Source of the DNA: Candidatus Eisenbergiella stercorigallinarum
GTDB lineage: Bacteria; Bacillota; Clostridia; Lachnospirales; Lachnospiraceae
DNA: 14,750 bases
NCBI GenBank assembly: GCA_019120525.1
Contig: DWUW01000080.1
Location: 1-14,750 of the forward strand
Direction of reading: 5' to 3'
Shown here piece after piece: positions 1 through 6,152 of the stretch (position 1 is its first letter; every line of letters starts with the position of its first letter). The notes below the pieces were generated by a model. It was given only the letters and a program-made list of their open reading frames with translations. It was not told the origin of the DNA and made no database searches. Position numbers and translations under genes: made by a program.

Positions 1-57
1 ACTAAGACTTCCCACACCAATAAGGTGTGTTGAACCTTGAAAATTCAATATTTCAGC
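1..57 (+). repeat. IS left inverted repeat (IRL)
   Basis: The outer 18 bases match the right end at 17 positions and the inner 24 bases (34-57) match perfectly. The block between them differs. In that block the left end carries its own hairpin, CACACC at 13-18 and GGTGTG at 24-29 with a 5-nt loop. Confidence 0.93.
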
Positions 58-86
58 CAATAAAAAAGGCATAAATACGTTCCGTT

Positions 87-95
87 TGCTATAAT
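87..95 (+). promoter_or_regulatory. Extended -10 promoter of the transposase
   Basis: TGCTATAAT gives a consensus -10 (90-95) preceded by the TGn extension at 87-89. No good -35 is visible at the usual distance. The predicted start near 102 lies upstream of the ribosome binding site at 121-126, and this argues against the alternative ATG at 94, which lies inside the -10 box. Confidence 0.6.
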
Positions 96-135
96 GGAAT
101 TGCCAGAAACCATTTTCACAAAGGAGATTTATGCC

Positions 136-1515
136 ATGTCCATTATATCACAGAACAACACCAAAGAGGTAGCTTTACTTGACTGTATCCAAAGATTTTT
201 TTCAAAACACCATATTGGAAAACTACTGGCTAAATGCAATGGCACGAAGGAAAAAGGCGTCCCCGCCATTTCTCTTTTAAGGTATAAGCTTGGAAATATC
301 TTCCTGGGGCGAAGCATGTATATGCAGCAGCGCAGTGGTTCCTTCAAGGAAGGATTCTCTAAAAATACTTTTTACCGTTTCCTGAATTCCACAAAGACAA
401 ACTGGCTTCGTTTCACTTCTCTTCTTGCGGCAGATATCGTCAACAATGATCTGAAGGATCTTACAGATGAAAAGCGCACCAATGTCTTTATTGTAGATGA
501 CAGCCTTTTTAACCGGTCCAGCTGTAAAAAAACAGAACTGGGATCCTGTGTTTTTGATCATACCGATATGACCTATAAAAAGGGATACCGTATGCTTACA
601 CTCAGTTGGAGTGACGGGAATACCCTGATCCCGGTGAACAGCTGCCTGGTCGCATCTTCAAAAGAGTCCAATGTCATCGGGCCTGTCCATACATTTGATC
701 AGCGGACCATTGCCGGGAAACGCAGAAAGCTGGCCCAGACCAAAGCCCCTGAAGTCATGCTCACGCTTCTGGATACTGCTGCATCTTCCGGATTATCAGC
801 GGATTATGTCCTGTTCGACTGCTGGTTTGCCAATCCGGCACAGATGACCGCCATAAAATCCAGAAACATGGATGTCATTGCCATGGTTAAGAAAAGCAGT
901 CGGATCAAGTACGGATACAAAGGCGAACAACTGAACATCAAGGAAATTTATTCCAGAAACAAGAAGCGCCGCGGCAGATCAAAATATCTGCTTTCTGTTG
1001 ATATCCTGCTTGGGAAAAAGAATCCTATCCCGGCGAAAATCGTATGTGTGCGCAATAAGGCGAACCGGAAGGACTGGCTTGCGCTCCTCTGCACAAATCC
1101 GGATCTTTCCGAAGAAGAGATCATCCGTATTTATGGCAAACGCTGGCAGATTGAAGTATTCTTCAAAACCTGCAAATCCATGCTGAATCTGATCGGGGAA
1201 TGCCACAGCCTTTCCTATGATGCACTGACTGCACATACAGCGATTGTTTTTACCAGATATATGTTACTTGCTCTGGAGCAGCGTCAAAACGAAGACCAGA
1301 GAACACTTGGAGAACTGTTCTTCTACCTGGTGGATGAAATGGCGGATATTACGTTTTCCAGATCTCTTTGCATTCTGATGGAGGCTTTCATGGCAAGTCT
1401 TCAGGAGATATTAAAGCTCAGTGAGAATCAGCTGGCAGTATTTACAGCTGATTTTGAAGCTCGTCTGCCAGAATATCTGAGAAGCGCGCTCCACCCTGTA
1501 GCTATAGCAGCATAA
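136..1515 (+). CDS. IS4-family DDE transposase
   Basis: 459-residue transposase that would cut and join the IS ends. The start is placed at 136 because AAGGAG at 121-126 sits 9 nt upstream; the in-frame ATG at 94 overlaps the promoter -10. The catalytic acids fit the DDE fold: Asp in VFIVDDS (about 121), Asp in VLFDCWF (about 228) and Glu at about 340. The Glu lies in an exact IS4 signature, Y-x2-R-x3-E-x6-K (Y333, R336, E340, K347), within IYGKRWQIEVFFKTCK. The reading frame is intact and both IS ends are present, so the element may be active. Codon use and base composition are more AT-rich than in the neighbours. The family assignment is firm; the closest named IS is unknown to me. Confidence 0.94.
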   Translation: MSIISQNNTKEVALLDCIQRFFSKHHIGKLLAKCNGTKEKGVPAISLLRYKLGNIFLGRSMYMQQRSGSFKEGFSKNTFYRFLNSTKTNWLRFTSLLAADIVNNDLKDLTDEKRTNVFIVDDSLFNRSSCKKTELGSCVFDHTDMTYKKGYRMLTLSWSDGNTLIPVNSCLVASSKESNVIGPVHTFDQRTIAGKRRKLAQTKAPEVMLTLLDTAASSGLSADYVLFDCWFANPAQMTAIKSRNMDVIAMVKKSSRIKYGYKGEQLNIKEIYSRNKKRRGRSKYLLSVDILLGKKNPIPAKIVCVRNKANRKDWLALLCTNPDLSEEEIIRIYGKRWQIEVFFKTCKSMLNLIGECHSLSYDALTAHTAIVFTRYMLLALEQRQNEDQRTLGELFFYLVDEMADITFSRSLCILMEAFMASLQEILKLSENQLAVFTADFEARLPEYLRSALHPVAIAA

Positions 1516-1530
1516 ATCTCTATTTTGTTA

Positions 1531-1587
1531 GCTGAAATATTGAATTTTCAAGGTGCGAAGCCCATTTAAGGTATGGGAAGTCTTAGT
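1531..1587 (+). repeat. IS right inverted repeat (IRR)
   Basis: Reverse complement of the left end, with the same conserved outer and inner blocks. The variable middle block here forms a different hairpin, CCCAT at 1561-1565 and ATGGG at 1573-1577. It starts 16 nt after the transposase stop codon. Confidence 0.93.
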
Positions 1588-1601
1588 TACTGATCTTATC
1601 G

Positions 1602-1662
1602 CAAAATAAAAAGTCGCAAAGGAAGCGTCTGCGGCCATATGCCACTGCGCTCCTTTGCGACT
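1602..1662 (-). terminator. Intrinsic terminator of the leftward lar unit
   Basis: Read on the minus strand, AGTCGCAAAGGAGCG (1662-1648) pairs with CGCTTCCTTTGCGACT (1627-1612) with a single bulge, giving a stem of about 15 bp, followed directly by TTTTTATTTTG. It lies about 70 nt past the stop codon of the last gene of the unit and just outside the IS right end. The 20-nt apical part contains a further short GGC/GCC pairing. Confidence 0.85.
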
Positions 1663-1734
1663 AGGAGTAGTATAGTACAGTTTTTCCTATTTGTAAATCC
1701 TTATTTTTTCCCAGAGCTGTCCGATCCTCTGTGA

Positions 1735-3126
1735 TCAACGCTCCGTCACGGCATTGGAACGCATTGCGATCTCCCTTGTCCGCCCTCCGATCTCAAGCAG
1801 ACAGCTTACGCCCGTTTCCAGGTCCGGGCTGGTGAACACAACGGAGCTTCCCCGTTTTACGGCCGTACCGGAAAACAGCAGCCTGCCCGTCTCATCAGAA
1901 ATCCGGATCTCCTCTCCGGGCCCGTAAACGAAATCCAGAAAACAGAGGAAGGAGGGCTGACGGGAGTTTTCCGAAAAAGTCACCGCCATACCGGAGCTTC
2001 CCGCTGCCAATACCGTTCCGCCGTTTACGATACAGTCACCGCCATTCTCGCTCCCATAATCCAGCGCCCCGTTCAGGTCGTCTTCCGGCCCGAAGATCAC
2101 GGTCGTCCCGCCTTCAAAGATCAGATCTCCGTTGGAATCCACCCCGTCCCCATCCGCGTCAATGAAGATGCTGCCTCCCGAAATATACAGGCAGGGAAGG
2201 ACCCTTTTTTCTCCTTTTCCTTCCGGCTCCCCATTGGCATTGATGCCGTCGTCGGAGGCGACAATAGAAAGCTCCCCGCCTGTGATCCGTACCTGATTCG
2301 CCTCAAGCCCCTCTACGGAATCCATGACCCGGACCGTACCGCCGTCCACCGTCAGCTCCTGATCCGCATGGATCCCCTTTTCAACGGTATCGATCCTGAG
2401 CGTTCCTCCAGAGATCCGGGCATATCGGTTGGAATGAAAGGCGTCGTCCCCTGTCTCTGTCCGGACCGTGCCGCCGGAAATTTCCAGGCTCTCATCCGTC
2501 TGAAAGCCCTTTTCCCCGCACCGGGCCAGAATGCTTCCTCCCGCGACGCTCAGCGTTTCCTCCGCCTTAAAGCCGTCTTTTCGCGTTTCCGCCGTTATAG
2601 TCCCTCCCGTCAGGAAAAGCGATCTTCTGCTTTGCAGTCCATGTCCGGTCTCTCCCGTCACCGTCAGCGCGCCGGTCCCCCCTACGGTCAGGCTGCTCTC
2701 TGAAAAAATGACCGCATCTTCCGCGTTTTCTTCCGGCGCTTTTTCCGGGTCCTCCCGGCTCTGCAGAAGGTTTTCCGTCCCCTCTTCCAGCCATATCTCC
2801 GTCTGCGCGGCCCCGTTCACATAAATCGCCGCGTCCCCATCCTTTATGATGGATGCCCCGTCCAGGATCAGGGCCACTTCTTTTCCCGGCGCGTCCACAT
2901 ACAGCTGGCCTCCCGTAAGGCTGCCGGTGACGCGGTAGCTCCCGCCCTCAGATATGACGATCCGGCGGCCGCTTTCTTCCGCCCCCGGGCCAAGGATCCT
3001 GTTTGTTTCCCGTCCCAGTTCGATCCGGGTCTCCTTCCCGGTAACTGTTCCGCCTGCGGGTAAAGCGCAGCATACCAAAAACAGCGTCAGGCAAAATGCT
3101 GCCGCCGCCAGAATCCCTGTTTTCAT
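1735..3126 (-). CDS. Cthe_2159-like carbohydrate-binding beta-helix protein
   Basis: 463-residue exported protein. A hydrophobic N-terminus (about residues 4-23, ending LVCCALPAG) looks like a signal peptide or anchor; the paired Cys only loosely resembles a lipobox. The body shows a ladder of GG-[TSE]-x-hydrophobic rungs about every 22 residues (near 149, 174, 196, 218, 240, 262, 283, 317, 339 and 367), typical of a right-handed parallel beta-helix, plus an acidic DADGDGVDSNGD stretch near 323-334 that may bind calcium. It resembles PF14262 (Cthe_2159), whose founding member binds polygalacturonate; that function is borrowed from the family. The start is set at 3126 because GGGAG lies 8 nt upstream and the signal peptide follows; the frame is open further up, but only over larE. 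It is the last gene of the lar unit, 22 nt after larE. Substrate unknown. Confidence 0.8.
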   Translation of the reverse strand: MKTGILAAAAFCLTLFLVCCALPAGGTVTGKETRIELGRETNRILGPGAEESGRRIVISEGGSYRVTGSLTGGQLYVDAPGKEVALILDGASIIKDGDAAIYVNGAAQTEIWLEEGTENLLQSREDPEKAPEENAEDAVIFSESSLTVGGTGALTVTGETGHGLQSRRSLFLTGGTITAETRKDGFKAEETLSVAGGSILARCGEKGFQTDESLEISGGTVRTETGDDAFHSNRYARISGGTLRIDTVEKGIHADQELTVDGGTVRVMDSVEGLEANQVRITGGELSIVASDDGINANGEPEGKGEKRVLPCLYISGGSIFIDADGDGVDSNGDLIFEGGTTVIFGPEDDLNGALDYGSENGGDCIVNGGTVLAAGSSGMAVTFSENSRQPSFLCFLDFVYGPGEEIRISDETGRLLFSGTAVKRGSSVVFTSPDLETGVSCLLEIGGRTREIAMRSNAVTER

Positions 3127-3148
3127 GACGGTTCTCCCGCCGCCTTCC

Positions 3149-3976
3149 TCAGCTTTCTTTTTCCTTCCCATACTCCTGAAAAAGTCCAATATCCATGCTT
3201 CCGGAACGGAATCCCTCCAGATCCAGCGTAACGTAAGAAAAATCCAGGCTCCGGATCCTTTCCGCGATCTCCTGCGCATGCTCCAGAAGCTTTCCCATGT
3301 CCCTTCGGTCCACTTCGATCCGGGCGGTATCTCCATGGGCACGCAGCCTCACATTATAAAAGCCAAGCTCTCTTAAAAACCGTTCTCCTTCATCCACCTG
3401 CCGCATCCGCTCCACGCAAAGCGCTGTCCCATAGGGGAAACGGGTGGCAAGGCATGGGGCGGAAGGGCGGTCTGCCACGGAGATCCCGTATTCCGCCGCC
3501 AGGGCACGGACCTTTCGCTTGGTCATTCCAAGCTCCAGCAGCGGGCTTCTGATCCCCAGCTCCTTTACCGCCCGCAGGCCCGGCCGGTAAACCTTCGTAT
3601 CATCCGCATTGCTTCCCTCCAGGATGACGGGAATCCCCCGTTTCTCCGCTTCCTGCTTCAGGCTGGAAAAAAGGAATTTTTTGCAGCGATAGCAGCGGTC
3701 CGGCGGGTTATTTTCAATCCCCGCGTCCTTCAGCTCGTCGATCTCAACCGCCAGATACCTGGCTCCAAGCTCCCCTGCCACCCGCTTTGCCACCTCGGCA
3801 TCCTGCGCCGGATGCAGGCTGGTGCGGACGGTGGCCGCGTAAACGGTCCGGCCGGCAGGATTCAGGCTCCGGCAGGCCGCAGCAAGCAGCAGGCCGCTGT
3901 CTACCCCGCCGGAAAAAGCCACCATGACAGCGTTTCCGGGAAGCTTCTCCATATAGCGTTCCAGCGTTTCCCTCAT
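3149..3976 (-). CDS. larE: NPN-cofactor sulfur transferase LarE
   Basis: 275 residues, matching the usual LarE length. LarE activates the carboxylates of the pyridinium biscarboxylate mononucleotide with ATP and inserts sulfur, giving the dithio ligand that later holds nickel. Visible features are the PP-loop SGGVDS (22-27), EGSNADD (120-126), and PSAPCLATR, where Cys175 matches the sacrificial Cys176 of Lactiplantibacillus plantarum LarE. A second pair, Cys95 and Cys98 in DRCYRCKK, forms a CxxC; with Cys175 this gives three cysteines, possibly the [4Fe-4S] type described for Thermotoga LarE. The start at 3976 overlaps the larC stop as ATGA and has GGAGG just upstream; an ATG at 3997 would add seven residues with a poorer binding site. 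Translational coupling to larC is likely. Confidence 0.92.
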   Translation of the reverse strand: MRETLERYMEKLPGNAVMVAFSGGVDSGLLLAAACRSLNPAGRTVYAATVRTSLHPAQDAEVAKRVAGELGARYLAVEIDELKDAGIENNPPDRCYRCKKFLFSSLKQEAEKRGIPVILEGSNADDTKVYRPGLRAVKELGIRSPLLELGMTKRKVRALAAEYGISVADRPSAPCLATRFPYGTALCVERMRQVDEGERFLRELGFYNVRLRAHGDTARIEVDRRDMGKLLEHAQEIAERIRSLDFSYVTLDLEGFRSGSMDIGLFQEYGKEKES

Positions 3977-5337
3977 TCCGCCTCCCGGCTGCCGCATGCC
4001 TGCCTTACCATCTCATAAACCTCCTGGAAATTCCTTCCGTTTTTAACCGCAAGTTCCTTCACGCTGTCATATTCCGGATAATATTTTTCCTTTCCGCCGA
4101 ACCGGCAGACCTTCACTCCGGCCTCCCCCAGAGGCGTCGCGACCCGGACATTCTCCCGTTCCAGCACCGTACGCTGCATATTTACCCTGCGGATGCCTAT
4201 GGTGGTGGTTTCCGAAAAAATGATCTCCTCCAGCTTCTGTCGGTCCCCAGGATCGCAGATCACATTAAGCTGCCACGCAGGCCGGTTCTTTTTCATAAAA
4301 ACAGGCGTATAATGCACATCCCTGGCGCCGGCTTCAAAAAGGCGTTCCATCACATAGCCCAGCATTTCTCCCGTACAGTCGTCGATGTTGCTCTCCAGCT
4401 TGCAGATCTCATCGCTCTTTTCAGACGCGTCTTCTATCAGCATGGCACGCAGGATGCTGGGACGTTCATACTGTCTTTTCCCCGCCCCCAGGCCGACCTT
4501 CTGAATGGTAAAGCGTTCCGGCAGCCGGCCGGAGGTCCGGACAGCCGCCACGATCGCCGCGCCGGTGGGGGTGACAAGCTCCCCCCGGATATCCGTGGGC
4601 TTCAGGACAAGGCCGTGCGTCTGCGCAATATTGGCCACCGCGGGAACCGGGATCGGTATCAGGCCGTGCTGGCATCTGACCATTCCGTTTCCCTCGCACA
4701 GATACGGCACGATCACCTCCGTCACATCCAGATCATCCAGGCAGACCGCTACTGCCACAATATCCACGATGGAATCCACCGCCCCCACCTCATGGAAATG
4801 TACCTGATTTCTGTCCACGCCGTGGGCCGCCGCCTCCGCATCCGCCAGAATATCAAAGATCCTGACGGCCGTTTCCCTGGCCCGCTCCGTCATATCCACC
4901 CGGGAAAGGATCTCCAGGATCTCCTTCATCCCGCGGTGTTCATGGGAATGGCCATGCCCATGCTCGTGGCCGTGCTCATGTTCATGGCTGTGCTCATGTT
5001 CATGGCCGTGCTCATGTTCGTGGCTGTGCCCATGTTCATGGCCGTGCCCGGGGATATCCTCATCCTCCTGTCCTCCGGCCGGCGTCCGGCTGCCGCCGAA
5101 CAGATATTCCATATCGTGGTCATGGTTTTCATGGGCGGCATCCAGCCGCACGTCAAAATCACATACGTCCAGGCCTGATTTTTTCACCCGGCTGACGGCG
5201 GCTGAAAATCCATCCACCGGTAGGGAACGAAGCGCCCGTTCCAGAGGCTCTCTTCCTGCCCCAAGGTCCAGAAGCGCCGCAGCCGCCATATCTCCGCTGA
5301 TGCCTGACATACATTCCAGATATAAACATTTTCCCAT
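3973..5337 (-). CDS. larC: NPN-cofactor nickel insertase LarC (full-length, His-rich)
   Basis: 454 residues. LarC is the CTP-dependent cyclometallase that inserts nickel into the dithio pincer ligand, the last step of NPN synthesis. The N-terminus KCLYLECMSGISGDMAAAAL is the family hallmark. Residues 97-134 are a His/Glu/Gly run built from five [GS]HEH[GE]H hexapeptides, with NHDHD at 71-75 just before, presumably for nickel storage or delivery. In L. plantarum, LarC is made by joining larC1 and larC2 through a programmed frameshift; here one uninterrupted frame encodes both parts, with the C-terminal part (from about residue 310) containing LESNIDDCTGEMLGYVMERLFEAGA. It sits between larB (54-nt gap) and larE (4-bp overlap). 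The ribosome binding site is weak (GGGGAT). Confidence 0.94.
   Translation of the reverse strand: MGKCLYLECMSGISGDMAAAALLDLGAGREPLERALRSLPVDGFSAAVSRVKKSGLDVCDFDVRLDAAHENHDHDMEYLFGGSRTPAGGQEDEDIPGHGHEHGHSHEHEHGHEHEHSHEHEHGHEHGHGHSHEHRGMKEILEILSRVDMTERARETAVRIFDILADAEAAAHGVDRNQVHFHEVGAVDSIVDIVAVAVCLDDLDVTEVIVPYLCEGNGMVRCQHGLIPIPVPAVANIAQTHGLVLKPTDIRGELVTPTGAAIVAAVRTSGRLPERFTIQKVGLGAGKRQYERPSILRAMLIEDASEKSDEICKLESNIDDCTGEMLGYVMERLFEAGARDVHYTPVFMKKNRPAWQLNVICDPGDRQKLEEIIFSETTTIGIRRVNMQRTVLERENVRVATPLGEAGVKVCRFGGKEKYYPEYDSVKELAVKNGRNFQEVYEMVRQACGSREAE
4954..5043 (-). repeat. Five 18-bp tandem repeats coding the LarC His-rich segment
   Basis: Five consecutive 18-bp units (starting at 4954, 4972, 4990, 5008 and 5026) each encode [GS]HEH[GE]H on the minus strand. 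They are near-identical, with mostly third-base or Gly/Ser and Gly/Glu switches, so copy number could change by slippage without breaking the frame. Confidence 0.85.
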
Positions 5338-5365
5338 TTTTCTTTATCCCCGTATCCCGAATCCT

Positions 5366-5385
5366 GCCGGAGCGTCCGGCGCTCC
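5366..5385. other. Two mutually exclusive perfect hairpins between larB and larC
   Basis: GCCGGA-GCG-TCCGGC (5366-5380) and GGAGCG-TCCGG-CGCTCC (5369-5385) are both perfect 6-bp stems sharing bases. They fall in the 54-nt gap and have no U-run, so they are not an obvious terminator; a role in mRNA processing or stability is only a guess. Confidence 0.35.
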
Positions 5386-5391
5386 GTCCTT

Positions 5392-6150
5392 TTATTTCAC
5401 CGTCGTATTTCTTTCCGCAAGCCTGTTGATCTGCGTGGCCATATAGCCCGCGCCGTAGCCGTTGTCAATATTGAGCACGGCGATGCCGTTGGCACAGGAA
5501 TTGATCATGGTTAAAAGGGCTGACAGCCCGTGCATGCTCGCCCCATATCCCACGGAAGTGGGGACCGCCAGCACAGGATTTGCCACCAGGCCTCCCAGCA
5601 CGCTCGCCAGCGCCCCCTCCATCCCGGCGACGGCCACCACGCAGTTGGCGCTCTGGATCTGCTCCAGCCGGGACATCAGCCTGTGCAGGCCGCTCACGCC
5701 CACATCGTAAATCCGCTCCACCCGGCTTCCAAAATATTCCGCTGTCTGTGCCGCTTCCTCCGCCACGGGGATATCCGCCGTCCCGGCCGTACATACGGCG
5801 ATCTTTCCGATATGCCGCTTTCCTTCCTTCTCGATCTTCAGGATCCGGGAAACGGGATCGTAACTGACCTGGGGAATTGCTTTCTTCACCAGCTCATACT
5901 GGTGCTGCGACGCCCTGGTACCGAACGCCTCCCCTTCCTCCTCATAAAGCCGCTGAAAGATCGAAAGCAGATGCTCATCCGCCTTTCCGCTGCAGAATAC
6001 CACCTCCGCGAATCCGGAGCGAAGCTTCCTGTGCGTATCCAGCTTGGCATATTCCAGCTCTTCAAAGGGCTCCCGCCGGAAAAAAAGCTCCGTTTCCTCC
6101 AGGGACATTTCTCCGCTCTTATATTTTAAAAGCACTTCCTCAGCGTCCAT
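5392..6150 (-). CDS. larB: NPN-cofactor carboxylase/hydrolase LarB
   Basis: 252 residues. LarB starts NPN synthesis by carboxylating the pyridine ring of nicotinic acid adenine dinucleotide and releasing AMP. The C-terminal half is PurE-like: VCTAGTADIPVAEEAAQTAE (119-138), GMEGALASVLGGL (176-188), and VPTSVGYGASMHGLSALLTM before NSCANG. Cys219 corresponds to the active-site cysteine known from L. plantarum LarB (Cys221). The start at 6150 is chosen because GGAGG is 7 nt upstream. The ATG at 6156 would leave no spacing, and the one at 6180 would overlap the upstream gene by 28 nt. The upstream glycoside hydrolase gene ends 2 nt before this start, so the two are almost certainly co-transcribed and coupled. 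Confidence 0.93.
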   Translation of the reverse strand: MDAEEVLLKYKSGEMSLEETELFFRREPFEELEYAKLDTHRKLRSGFAEVVFCSGKADEHLLSIFQRLYEEEGEAFGTRASQHQYELVKKAIPQVSYDPVSRILKIEKEGKRHIGKIAVCTAGTADIPVAEEAAQTAEYFGSRVERIYDVGVSGLHRLMSRLEQIQSANCVVAVAGMEGALASVLGGLVANPVLAVPTSVGYGASMHGLSALLTMINSCANGIAVLNIDNGYGAGYMATQINRLAERNTTVK

Positions 6151-6152
6151 CG

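Larger units (their letters stand above)
1..1587 (+). mobile_element. IS4-family insertion sequence, complete
   Basis: A single transposase gene is flanked by 57-bp imperfect inverted repeats at 1-57 and 1531-1587. Both ends begin ACTAAGACTTCCCA when read inward. The element is clearly richer in A+T than the genes to its right, which suggests a recent arrival. The left end falls on base 1 of the window, so the left flank and any target-site duplication cannot be seen; the right flank begins TACTGATCTT. It lies just beyond the terminator of the leftward lar unit and interrupts no recognisable gene on the visible side. The Y-R-E-K signature of the transposase supports the IS4 family; I cannot assign a subgroup with certainty. 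Confidence 0.93.

Noticed and set aside
3127..3342. 72-residue N-terminal extension of the beta-helix protein into larE
   Set aside because: It overlaps larE coding sequence; a signal peptide and ribosome binding site place the start at 3126.
4954..5043. CRISPR-like or intergenic minisatellite array
   Set aside because: The 18-bp units have no spacers and code in frame for the LarC His-rich segment.
4312..5178. 288-codon plus-strand ORF opposite larC
   Set aside because: It is antisense to a well-supported larC; its His/Met/Val-rich repeats are the complement of the LarC His segment, and it has no family resemblance.
3973..5337. Programmed frameshift splitting larC into larC1 and larC2
   Set aside because: The N- and C-terminal LarC parts are in one continuous frame here, so no frameshift is needed.
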